A DNA stretch of 64,000 bases, from the NCBI GenBank assembly GCA_963682175.1, contig OY821775.1, positions 50,192,053 to 50,256,052 of the forward strand, read 5' to 3'. The translations under genes and the position numbers were made by a program. This stretch comes from Triglochin maritima. Lineage: Eukaryota > Streptophyta > Magnoliopsida > Alismatales > Juncaginaceae. Under the pieces are notes generated by a model. That model was not told the DNA's origin. It did no database searches and worked only from the letters and a program-made list of their open reading frames with translations. Positions 22,505-32,502 of the stretch are shown here, one piece after another. Every line of letters begins with the position of its first letter. Within the stretch, counting starts at the first letter, position 1.

Positions 22505-23812
22505 TCAAACCGCTCCTCGTCCGTAGCGTTGCCATATATGCTCGATTAAATCGCCTTTCAGATCCAAATGTTGGTTCCTGTCACGCACTCGATCTTGATT
22601 GACAAAAAACTCGTGAATATCCGTTATACGATCGGTCGAATACGACGTTTCCTCAGCTGAAGTTCCAGGACGATCTTCCATAAATTCGTGAATATCTCCA
22701 AAATTAGCATAGCAGTCGCGTTCGCCCTCCACTATCATGTTATGCATGATGATACAAGTTGTCATTATTTTGGACAGAACGTCCTTGCTCCAAGCAAGAG
22801 CCGGGTTTCTGATGATCGCGAACCTCGCTTGCAACACTCCAAAAGCGCGTTCAACATCTTTACGCGTTGCCTCCTGCACTTCAGCAAACAATCTGTGCTT
22901 CGGGGTGTGAGGGTGAAGGATGGATTGGATGAAGGCCGCCCACTGTGGATAAATACCATAAGTAAGATAGTATCACATATCATATTGAACACCATTTACC
23001 TCATAATTAACAGGTGGTGCTCGGCCTTCTAGTATGTCGTCGAAAACCGGAGATTGTTGCAGGACGTTCAAGTCATTGCATGAACCCAGTATTCCGAAGA
23101 AGGAGTGCCAGATCCATAAGTCGTACGATGCCACCGCCTCAAGGATCAGAGTTGCTTTCCCAGCACGCCCTTGATGTTGTCCCTTCCAAACAGCTGAGCA
23201 GTTTTTCCACTCCCAGTGCATACAATCGATACTTCCCATCATACCTGGAAACCCACGTTGCTCACCAACGTAAAGTAGGCGTGCCAAGTCATTTGCAGTT
23301 GGCCGACGTAAATACTCAGGGCCGAAGATGCGAATAACACCTTCACAGAATTTGAGGAGAGCATTTCTGGATGTTGCCGCACTCATTCGTATGTACTCAT
23401 CGATCCCATCAGCGGCAACGCCATATGCTAGCATTCGCATTGCTGCCGTACTTTTTGGTAGACCGGAGATGCTCATCCTACCAGTTGCGTCGGGTGTTCG
23501 TTGGAAGAAGACATCAGATGCTTCGATGACATTGTGGATGCGTAGGAAGACATGCTTTCTCATCCGAAATCTTGTCCTGAAAAGAGTATCAGAATACACA
23601 GGGTTGTCAGAGAAATAATCGTCTACAAGACGTCTGTAACCTAGTTCACGATCTCTATCTGGGTTCGTCGTTCTCCTTCGACGCTGCTTAGGACGTGTAG
23701 TCCTTTCGTAAACAACCTGTCCGGCTAATTCAATAACACAGTCCATTAGATTTAATGTCTCATTCCAGTTATCATCGTCGGATTGACCGGAGTTTAAACT
23801 ATTATCCGACAT
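22505..23812 (-). pseudogene. Harbinger transposase interrupted by one TGA
   Basis: An ALP1/Harbinger DDE transposase. The first 279 codons (22973-23812) include RMRKHVFLRIH, the first catalytic Asp in GSIDCMHWEW (Asp196) and the second in GSCNDLNVL (Asp247). A TGA at 22973-22975 sits where family members have glycine. The same frame then stays open for 156 more codons, including the catalytic Glu in KDVERAFGVLQARF (about residue 321) and the conserved TCIIMHNMIVE. Apart from this stop, no frameshift is visible, so inactivation looks recent. An alternative is a spliced exon end near 22993, where a GT lies in the same region. I favour the nonsense change because the frame continues through it with conserved residues. 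Confidence 0.85.
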
Positions 23813-23914
23813 TGATGAGAGAAGAAGTTAACAAGTTGAGAAGTTAAGGAAATGTGAGGAATCAGGAGATAGATAGATGTATTTATAGTTGGGAGGGTTT
23901 GGATGTATTTGTTG

Positions 23915-24047
23915 CACTGTTCACGCGTGATTGCACAGTTTACTCTTTGGAAGCGTGATTAAAGTGCACGTGTGATTGCAAATAGTGCACGCGTGATTGA
24001 AAACAGTGCACGCGTGATTGAAAATAGTGCACCCGTGATTAAACAGT
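23915..24047. repeat. short tandem repeats upstream of the Harbinger transposase
   Basis: Five to six degenerate copies of a unit of about 22 bp built on GTGCACGCGTGATTG plus an A-rich spacer, in the promoter region of the transposase. Each unit carries an ACGCGT or CACGTGT-like core. Confidence 0.75.
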
Positions 24048-24173
24048 GTATTGGTTCTATCAATTTCTTAATTTTAATCACTTACAAAAAATTATTACCC
24101 CACATTTATAACAAATACACAATCCATTAATAACAAAATATCCAATTAATAAATATAAAAAAAATAACCAATC

Positions 24174-24330
24174 GGAGGGGGACACGTGTCCCCCTCCCTT
24201 GGGCGCCCGGGCGTCTGCCCGGGACGCCCACCGCCCGGCGACGCGCCCGGGCGGGCGCCCCACGGGCGCCCCACCCGTTAACGGGGGTGCGCCCGGGCGC
24301 CCGGGCGGGGCACCCCCGTTAAGGGTGCCC
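24174..24330. repeat. GC-rich subterminal inverted repeats of the Harbinger element
   Basis: About 80% G+C against an AT-rich background. It contains the palindrome GGGGGACACGTGTCCCCC and nested GCGCCCGGGCG and GGGGTGC/GCACCCC inverted repeats. CACGTG at its centre is a G-box. This could be a transposase-binding or methylation-prone region. Confidence 0.7.
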
Positions 24331-24377
24331 TTATAATCATGTATTTATTTAGAAGAGATCACTCTTTTTGTTGTTGT

Positions 24378-24415
<38 letters not shown>

Positions 24416-24787
24416 TGGATAGGGATTGAGATAGGGAGGGGAAGGTGGAGTAGTAAGGAGACGGGGACATCTCACTTACTAGTTCCAGTAAACTTATCTG
24501 ATTTTATCACGTAACATGTTTTTTATAACACAATATTCCATAAAATCAGCAGGTTTGGGACAGACAAGTTATGGTTTTAATATAATATACTTTTTTATAA
24601 CTTATAATTCCCAGAAAATAGTGTGTTTGGGGACAGATGAGATACAATTCTAGATTTCTAATATAAATAAATCTTTTACAACTCAGAATTCCTGAAATCG
24701 ACATTTTTTTAGGATGAACGACTTGCGGTTCTAAAGTTGTAGCTAAAATAACGATAATTCAGACCTGTATCATCGGATTATGTAATC
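24331..24787. other. intergenic with (GA)n microsatellite
   Basis: Contains a perfect GA repeat of about 15 units at 24382-24412. The rest is AT-rich with no gene. Confidence 0.6.
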
Positions 24788-24792
24788 CCATT

Positions 24793-25648
24793 TGTAAGGA
24801 ATTAAAACCAATCCTAAATACGCAACGGAACAAAAACACGATTCAAATTGGTTAAACTTGAGAATCAAAACGCAAATCCAAAATCCAAACCACACAAACA
24901 CGTAAGATTTAACGTGGAAACTCAATGCGGGAAAAACCACGGACGACACAACTCAAATCCACTATAGAGAAACGTATTACAAGAGATGCTTACAGGAGAC
25001 ACGAACGAACCGACGAAGAAACCCGATTCAAATCTCTCCTACCGAATCACAAGGATGCTATCTCTCTTATTTCTCTCAAGAACACAAAAGTGAATAATAA
25101 GAATCAATCCTCTAACAAAAGGGACGAAATTGTCTTTATATATGAGGCCAAAACAAGTACAAGTTGCACTAAAAACGGGTGGAATAATGTGCAAAACGTG
25201 GGCAAAACTGGGTCAAACGGTCGACCGATCGGGTGATCCGGTTGACCGATTAAATAACTGTATCATAAACGGTCGACCGAAATTGAAGTCTCGTTCGATC
25301 GAAAATCGACAGTAACTTTTCTGGCTTGCGCGAGTGCATAATCGGTCGACCGTACACTTAAGTTCCGGTCGACCGAAATTCAACATGCACTTTTCTCCCA
25401 GCTCCTCGAACGTTTCCGGTCGACCGAATCCAAGGTTCCGTTGACCGAAAAACAACAGTAACTTTTACCCAGCTCCAAACGTGTGCCCGGTCGACCGAAT
25501 CCTAGACTTCGGTCGACCGAAAAACGACAGGCACTTTGCTGGACAAATTGAACACACATTCGGTCGACCGAATCACTCCATCCGGTCGACCGATTGTCTG
25601 TTTTTCTGCACGTATACTTTAAACACTTATTCAAGGTAAACAACAACA
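24793..25648 (-). repeat. copia 3' LTR with palindrome pairs
   Basis: 856 bp, TG...CA on either strand. Six palindrome pairs based on CGGTCGACCG have start distances 21 (25218/25239), 22 (25270/25292), 23 (25343/25366), 21 (25417/25438), 22 (25488/25510) and 22 (25561/25583). Confidence 0.92.
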
Positions 25649-25731
25649 ATCTCCACCTTTACCTTGAATAGCCCCTGTAACTCTTTGAAAGGAACACTTC
25701 CTTCCTCATTGTGTCGTCGTCTTAGCTCCAC

Positions 25732-27216
25732 CTACTCGGAACTCAAACCAACCAAGTTCACGCATACCATGAACTTAGTCGAAATAACTGGCTTCGTCAA
25801 CATATCAGACAGATTATCTTCAGTGCCCACCTTCTTCACCACGACACCTCCTTCAGCAACAACTTCCCGAATGAAGTGATAACGGACGTCGATATGCTTC
25901 GTCCTTTCGTGATACATCTGATCCTTCGTCAGATGAATGACACTCTGACTATCACAATAAACAACCACTGTATTCTGACCTGGAATGAGCTCTCCAAATA
26001 AACCTTTCAGCCAAAGAGCTTCCTTGACACCCTCGGTCGCTGCCATATACTCTGCCTCCGTTGTAGACAAAGCAATAGTGTGTTGCAACGTCGCTTTCCA
26101 GCTAATAGTCGTGCTCCCGACAGTAAACACATAACCAGTCATAGATCTTCGTCTATCGCGGTCTCCCGCGTAATCAGCATCTACAAACCCCATTAACGAA
26201 TACGAAGATCGACCAAATTTCAGAGATAGCTTAGTTGTACCTTTTAGATACCGGAGAATCCACTTCACGGCTGACCAATGCTCCTTTCCTGGATTCGACA
26301 TATAGCGGCTCACCACACTAACCGCCTGAGCTATATCTGGACGAGTGCATATCATGGCATACATCAGACTGCCAACTGCACTAGTATAAGGCACACATGA
26401 CATGTATGTCTTTTCCTCCTCCTCATTGGGACACAAGTCTACCGATAGCTTAAAATGCGCGGCAAGAGGGATTCTTTCAGACTTGGCATTTTCCATGCCA
26501 AAACGATGCAAGACTTTCTCAATATATTGCTGCTGGGAGAGAAACAAACTCTTGCATGTACGATCGCGACGTATCTCCATACCTAGAATCCTCTTTGCTG
26601 ATCCGAGATCCTTCATCTCGAACTCAGCCTTTAACAACTCTTTAAGCTCAGAAATTTTAGACTTGTCCTTAGCTGTTATCAACATATCATCTACATAGAG
26701 TAGTAACAAAATAAGAGAGTCATCTGAAAATACCTTTCGGTAGACACAACAGTCATACTGGGACCTGCTGTACCCATGTCCAACCATAAAAGAATTAAAT
26801 CTTTTATACCATTGTCGAGGCGACTGCTTTAACCCATAAATCGACTTCTTCAGCAAACAGAACTGATTCTCCTTACCCTCGACCACAAAGCCCTCCGGCT
26901 AGGGCATGTAAATTTGCTCCTCTAATTCTCCATGTAAGAAAGCGGTCTTCACATCTAGTTGCTCCAACTCTAAATCATGAATTGCAACCAAACTCAACAA
27001 AACACGAATAGAAGTATGTTTCACAACGGGTGAAAAAATATCGCTATAATCCACACCCTCCACCTGACTAAAATCACGAGCAACCAATCGAGCTTTGTAC
27101 CTCACATCTGAAATACCCTCGATTTTCTTCTTGAAGACCCATTTGCAGCTAACGACCATTTTCCCTTTTGGAAGTTCTACCAACTTCCAAGTTTGGTTCT
27201 TATGAAGAGACTCCAT
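25732..27216 (-). pseudogene. copia reverse transcriptase and RNase H, 3' part of pol
   Basis: The 26899-27216 segment begins the RT domain (NQTWKLVELPKGK, VSCKWVFKKK, LEQLDVKTAFLHGELEEQIYM). A TAG at 26899-26901 interrupts it. The same frame then runs to 25732 with KKSIYGLKQSPRQWYKRF, the catalytic LLLYVDDML, RPDIAQAVSVVSRYMSNPG, the RNase H region (ALSTTEAEYMAATEGVKEA) and DMLTKPV. The nested element is inserted just upstream of the RT start, and the frame would be continuous across its target duplication. Confidence 0.9.
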
Positions 27217-28692
27217 TGTTGGCTTTTTGGCCTTAATCTATGTTTTGATGATTTAATTAACCTAATCTTAATTATGATGATGTAGAGTAGCACACATATT
27301 GCATTGCATATATATTGCATGTGCTAACCTCTACAGGTGATCAAGACTCAAGGAAGGAAGGAAATCAAGTCAAGATTTGTAATAAAGCTAAATGAAGATT
27401 TGTAATCTTGATTTTATTTTGAGTCTTAGGAACATGTGTAAATTGAGCATACAAGAGTTAAAAACCAATCACATACACAATAGGTTCCATATAGAAGTCA
27501 CACACGAAATTTCACATTATTTGGACTTCAATAGATCACCCAAACTTAGACCGGAAAAACACAAAACCTGAACCCTAACTGTCTGCCCACATTCGGTCGA
27601 CCGCAACATGCCGTTCGGTCGACCGGATGATCAAGTAATCCAATTTGTGTTTTCCTGCCTAGTTTCGGTCGACCGCACCATATCTTTCGGTCGACCGTTT
27701 GAACTTACTGTTCCGACCGTTATTCTTGTCGTATATGCCCAACGGTCGTATTCGTATTAAAACTATATACACCTCCATATACTTAACCAAACGGTCGAAC
27801 CATGTGCCAAGTTCGGTCGACCGTTTAACCTTGTCAAAATCCCCTGCTATCGGTCAACACAATTTCGGTCGACCGATCCAATTTTCCCTCTACCGAAACG
27901 CTTGTTCGGTCGACCGGTAATCTTGTTTGGTCGACCGTTTTCTTAATTGACTTAAGTGTTCAGTCGACCGATTCATATTTCGGTCGACCGTATCCCTATC
28001 GAACCCAAGCGTTCGGTCGACCGTTGCACCTTTTCGGTCGACCGTTTCTGGACAGATTTGCAGCCCGATTTTCTGCTTTGTGTTCTTTGCACAATATCCA
28101 ACCAAATCTTGTCCCAACGGATCTATTCTCTCTAATGCTTATAAATAGAGTTGTAAAACACATTTTAACACAACTCTCCCACTACAAACTTGCCCCAAAC
28201 ATTAGAGAGAAATCAAAACACTCAAAGCTTCAAACCTCACACACTTAGTGATCAATTCCTTCATCCTACTCAAGTGTGCTCAAAGTTTAGAGAGTGTTGT
28301 TCCACTCAAGGTTACAATTGTTGTCAAAGAAAGTAAAGGCTCCGGTGAAAGCCCGAAGCATCCTTCTCGGATTGTGAGAAGAAGATTCCAAGCTCGGCGA
28401 GGGTTGTTCGCGAGTTTGACGGTTGTAAGGCGTTGTCTCCCGGCCCGGAACGGGGAGCGGATAGTGAAGTCGTAGGCGGAGCTCGGTGATCCGAGCGGAG
28501 CTTGCAAGAGAGGATTAGGACCCGGGTGGGGTGCCGAACCTCTATAAAAATCGACCCGACTTCTTGTGGTTTGCATATTTCCTACACTTGCTTGTTTTGT
28601 TTTAAATTTCCGCTGCGCATATCGATTGCTTAAACAAGTAGGTGATTAGATTAAAAAGTGATTAGTGGACCCATAACCCACACGATCCTACA
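27217..28692 (+). repeat. 5' LTR of the gag-only element
   Basis: 1476 bp, TGTTGG...CCTACA. Palindrome pairs based on CGGTCGACCG start at 27594/27616, 27666/27688, 27907/27928, 27961/27981 and 28014/28035 (spacing 22, 22, 21, 20, 21). They end just upstream of a TATAAATAG promoter box at 28139, so they sit in U3. Confidence 0.93.
28139..28147 (+). promoter_or_regulatory. TATA box in the 5' LTR
   Basis: TATAAATAG about 600 bp before the gag start and 100 bp after the last palindrome pair. An identical copy is in the 3' LTR at 31944. This is the expected place for the retrotransposon promoter. Confidence 0.6.
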
Positions 28693-28744
28693 TTTGGTAT
28701 CAGAGCCTTGTTAGCTAAATTCTATACTTAATCGTATTTTTAGC

Positions 28745-30388
28745 ATGGCTAGCACATCTAATCATGTAGAAGGATTATGCACCACTAGACCTCCTTTGCT
28801 TAATGGGTCAAATTATGATTATTGGAAGAATAGGATGAAGATTTTCCTAATTTCTAATGACCTTAAGTATTGGATGTTTCTACAAAATCCATACACACCA
28901 CCAAATGAAGATGAATTAGATTCACTCACTAGGCCCAAAATGAAAGAAGTTGAGATGAACTCAAAAATCATGAACATTCTATATTGTGGGCTAAATGAGG
29001 GTGAATATAATAGGATTAGAGGGTGTGTTAGTGCACATGAGATATGGCATAGACTTCAAATGCACCATGAGGGGGATAGTAAAACTAAGGAAACACGCAT
29101 TAGTCTCCTCATGCATAAATATGAGATTTTTTCTATGCAAATCGGTGAAAACATAAGCGAAATGAACACTCGCTTCACCGATATCACTAACTCTCTTTTG
29201 GTTCTTGGAAGAAAAATCAATGAAGGAGAGATGACAAGGAAGTTCCTCCGGTCACTTAGCATCGATTGGGAAGATAAGGTCGTCGCAATTGAAGAGGCGC
29301 ATGATCTCTCTAAATTAAAGATGGAGGAGCTCATTGGAAACTTGATGGCTTATGAACTTCAAATCAACCATCGGAAGGAGAAGGAAGCCACCAAGAACAA
29401 ATTCACCTTGGGATTACATGCAAATATTGACCAACCAAGGAGGAGTGTAGAAGATGAGGACATTGAAGTCCTAGCAAAAGACTTCTTCAAATACCTCAAG
29501 AAGGACAAAGAAGAAAAGAATGAAAGAAGAGGTAGAAGAAGTGAGAAAAGAGAAAAAGAAAAAGAGAGGGAGGAGAGTGGAAATGAGAGAAGAGAAGGGG
29601 AGAAGAAAAAGGAGAGAAGAGAGAGGAGAAAAGAAAAGGAGAAGAGCAAGAGAAAAGAAAGGAAGGAGGAAGCACACAAGGCTACATGGGATAATTCTTC
29701 ATCACCATCTTCATCGTCGTCTTCCTTGCAAAGTAGAAGAGAAGTGGCTCACTCATGCTTCATGGCTATTGAAGATCAAAGTGAGGTAGATTCTAACTCT
29801 TGTTCTAGTAATTCATGCTCAACTAAGTCATATTATAGTAATAGCTCACATTCTAGTGTTAATGAAGAAACTTATACACATGATGAGCTTCAAAATGCAT
29901 TTCATGACTTAGTTAAACAATATGAGATCATTTGTGATAAAAACAAAAATGCTAGAAAGTTAATCAAAGATCTCCAAAGCCAAATTGAAACATGCATGAA
30001 TGAGAAGAATGAGGTGATTGCTAAATTTGAAAAGAATGCATCAAATCTTGAAAAATTAAGAGCAACACCAATAGATTGTGATCAACTAAATCTTCAAGCC
30101 TCTAACTTGCAATTAAGAAAAGATTTAGAAAGATTCACTAATGGAACTCATATGCTTAACATGCTATTAGGTAGTCAAAGGCAATCTTTGCAAAAACATG
30201 GTTTAGGTTACAATTTTAAATTGAAAAACCATGTATCTCACACTACTCTAAATGGTAAGCATATGTTCATTAACCATAGTTCCTCAAGTGTGTGGGCACC
30301 CAAAACCAAAATGGTTTGGATCCCAAAAGCTAATGTTCAAGGACCCAAAGTTGTTTGGGTACCCAAATCTACTATTGTAGGAGCTTGA
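28745..30388 (+). CDS. Gag polyprotein of the nested element, 547 aa
   Basis: The frame opens 52 bp after the LTR, just past the primer-binding site. Residues 1-220 are a plant copia Gag of the UBN2 type (LLNGSNYDYWKNRMKIFL, EIWHRLQMHHEG, ISLLMHKYEIFSM, LGRKINEGEMTRKFLRSL). Residues about 245-315 are almost only Lys, Arg, Glu and Asp. A Ser-rich stretch follows, then a coiled coil (about 380-475) and a repeated tail (WAPKTKMVWIPK, KVVWVPKS). I see no CCHC zinc knuckle. No protease, integrase or RT follows, so mobility must depend on another element. The frame is fully open, as expected for a young copy. Confidence 0.92.
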   Translation: MASTSNHVEGLCTTRPPLLNGSNYDYWKNRMKIFLISNDLKYWMFLQNPYTPPNEDELDSLTRPKMKEVEMNSKIMNILYCGLNEGEYNRIRGCVSAHEIWHRLQMHHEGDSKTKETRISLLMHKYEIFSMQIGENISEMNTRFTDITNSLLVLGRKINEGEMTRKFLRSLSIDWEDKVVAIEEAHDLSKLKMEELIGNLMAYELQINHRKEKEATKNKFTLGLHANIDQPRRSVEDEDIEVLAKDFFKYLKKDKEEKNERRGRRSEKREKEKEREESGNERREGEKKKERRERRKEKEKSKRKERKEEAHKATWDNSSSPSSSSSSLQSRREVAHSCFMAIEDQSEVDSNSCSSNSCSTKSYYSNSSHSSVNEETYTHDELQNAFHDLVKQYEIICDKNKNARKLIKDLQSQIETCMNEKNEVIAKFEKNASNLEKLRATPIDCDQLNLQASNLQLRKDLERFTNGTHMLNMLLGSQRQSLQKHGLGYNFKLKNHVSHTTLNGKHMFINHSSSSVWAPKTKMVWIPKANVQGPKVVWVPKSTIVGA

Positions 30389-31021
30389 GGAGGAGATTGG
30401 TGGTGACCGGGTGAGCTCAAGAGTCAAATTCAAATCCGGTTGCATCACCAAATGAGATTGGAGCTAAATTCGAATTCAACATTGGTATAAATTCTTATCT
30501 ATTCAATTCATGTTAAATTAGCTCTAATCTAGCTTCATATGCTTAATTGACATATCATATAGTTCAATTCATTGCAAATCATATACCATATACATTGCAA
30601 ATCATTTACCACATCCATTGATTCTAAATGTCAAATTTTAAATGGATGTTAGAATAAGGCTTAAGTTGAAACTTAAATGAACTTACCTTGAATCATACTC
30701 ATTGTTTCCATTTAGCCTTATTGATAGGGGGAGCTTAAATGTTATATCTTTTATTAGAGTAATGAAGTGCAAAATTTAGGGGGAGCAACTTCATTACAAG
30801 ACATCCAAATTCTATGCTTAAAGTCTTAAATAATTATTATTTTTGATGGATGTCAAAGGGGGAGAGATAATTTAAGGGGGTAACTTGGAATTTGGCATAA
30901 AATTGAACAAAAACTATGCACATCCATAGGGGGAGCATTAATATGCATAGTTTACATATACAAATTCCATGTATTTAAATAGAATTAAGATATAGGTTGC
31001 CATCATCAAAAAGGGGGAGAT
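30389..31021 (+). other. non-coding 3' interior with repeated polypurine tracts
   Basis: Six GGGGGAG or AGGGGG tracts (about 30726, 30778, 30859, 30876, 30930 and the true PPT at 31012) lie in a sequence without coding frames. Multiple PPT-like runs before the 3' LTR are described for Sireviruses. Confidence 0.7.
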
Positions 31022-32497
31022 TGTTGGCTTTTTGGCCTTAATCTATGTTTTGATGATTTAATTAACCTAATCTTAATTATGATGATGTAGAGTAGCACAC
31101 ATATTGCATTGCATATATATTGCATGTGCTAACCTCTACAGGTGATCAAGACTCAAGGAAGGAAGGAAATCAAGTCAAGATTTGTAATAAAGCTAAATGA
31201 AGATTTGTAATCTTGATTTTATTTTGAGTCTTAGGAACATGTGTAAATTGAGCATACAAGAGTTAAAAACCAATCACATACACAATAGGTTCCATATAGA
31301 AGTCACACACGAAATTTCACATTATTTGGACTTCAATAGATCACCCAAACTTAGACCGGAAAAACACAAAACCTGAACCCTAACTGTCTGCCCACATTCG
31401 GTCGACCGCAACATGCCGTTCGGTCGACCGGATGATCAAGTAATCCAATTTGTGTTTTCCTGCCTAGTTTCGGTCGACCGCACCATATCTTTCGGTCGAC
31501 CGTTTGAACTTACTGTTCCGACCGTTATTCTTGTCGTATATGCCCAACGGTCGTATTCGTATTAAAACTATATACACCTCCATATACTTAACCAAACGGT
31601 CGAACCATGTGCCAAGTTCGGTCGACCGTTTAACCTTGTCAAAATCCCCTGCTATCGGTCAACACAATTTCGGTCGACCGATCCAATTTTCCCTCTACCG
31701 AAACGCTTGTTCGGTCGACCGGTAATCTTGTTTGGTCGACCGTTTTCTTAATTGACTTAAGTGTTCAGTCGACCGATTCATATTTCGGTCGACCGTATCC
31801 CTATCGAACCCAAGCGTTCGGTCGACCGTTGCACCTTTTCGGTCGACCGTTTCTGGACAGATTTGCAGCCCGATTTTCTGCTTTGTGTTCTTTGCACAAT
31901 ATCCAACCAAATCTTGTCCCAACGGATCTATTCTCTCTAATGCTTATAAATAGAGTTGTAAAACACATTTTAACACAACTCTCCCACTACAAACTTGCCC
32001 CAAACATTAGAGAGAAATCAAAACACTCAAAGCTTCAAACCTCACACACTTAGTGATCAATTCCTTCATCCTACTCAAGTGTGCTCAAAGTTTAGAGAGT
32101 GTTGTTCCACTCAAGGTTACAATTGTTGTCAAAGAAAGTAAAGGCTCCGGTGAAAGCCCGAAGCATCCTTCTCGGATTGTGAGAAGAAGATTCCAAGCTC
32201 GGCGAGGGTTGTTCGCGAGTTTGACGGTTGTAAGGCGTTGTCTCCCGGCCCGGAACGGGGAGCGGATAGTGAAGTCGTAGGCGGAGCTCGGTGATCCGAG
32301 CGGAGCTTGCAAGAGAGGATTAGGACCCGGGTGGGGTGCCGAACCTCTATAAAAATCGACCCGACTTCTTGTGGTTTGCATATTTCCTACACTTGCTTGT
32401 TTTGTTTTAAATTTCCGCTGCGCATATCGATTGCTTAAACAAGTAGGTGATTAGATTAAAAAGTGATTAGTGGACCCATAACCCACACGATCCTACA
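31022..32497 (+). repeat. 3' LTR of the gag-only element
   Basis: The same 1476-bp sequence as 27217-28692, with the palindrome pairs at the same offsets. All short frames in the two LTRs translate identically. Confidence 0.93.
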
Positions 32498-32502
32498 TCC
32501 AT

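Larger units (their letters stand above)
22070..24330 (-). mobile_element. PIF/Harbinger element with near-intact transposase
   Basis: TTA target duplications flank it (22067-22069 and 24331-24333). The left terminus is GAGCACAAATAACAG; the right terminus, inverted, is GGGCACCCTTAACGG. The transposase is on the minus strand. The region between its start and the right end holds a short tandem array and then about 150 bp of very GC-rich inverted repeats. No ORF2 is present. Confidence 0.75.
27217..32497 (+). mobile_element. gag-only LTR element (TR-GAG type), nested in copia pol
   Basis: Two 1476-bp LTRs (27217-28692 and 31022-32497) lie exactly 3805 bp apart, and I see no difference between them. 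A perfect target duplication TCCAT (27212-27216 and 32498-32502) flanks the element. The primer-binding site TGGTATCAGAGCC follows the first LTR and AAAAAGGGGGAGAT precedes the second. The 2.3-kb interior encodes only a Gag. Several extra GGGGGAG tracts in its 3' part, the PPT form and the gag type resemble the SIRE/Maximus copia lineage. It is on the strand opposite to its host copia element. Identical LTRs mean recent insertion. Confidence 0.93.

Noticed and set aside
22505..22891. Separate small gene downstream of the Harbinger frame
   Set aside because: It is in the same frame as, and completes, the transposase after the TGA.
29359..29679. Minus-strand frame with Leu/Ser/Phe repeats
   Set aside because: Antisense of the purine-rich charged block of Gag; low-complexity shadow.
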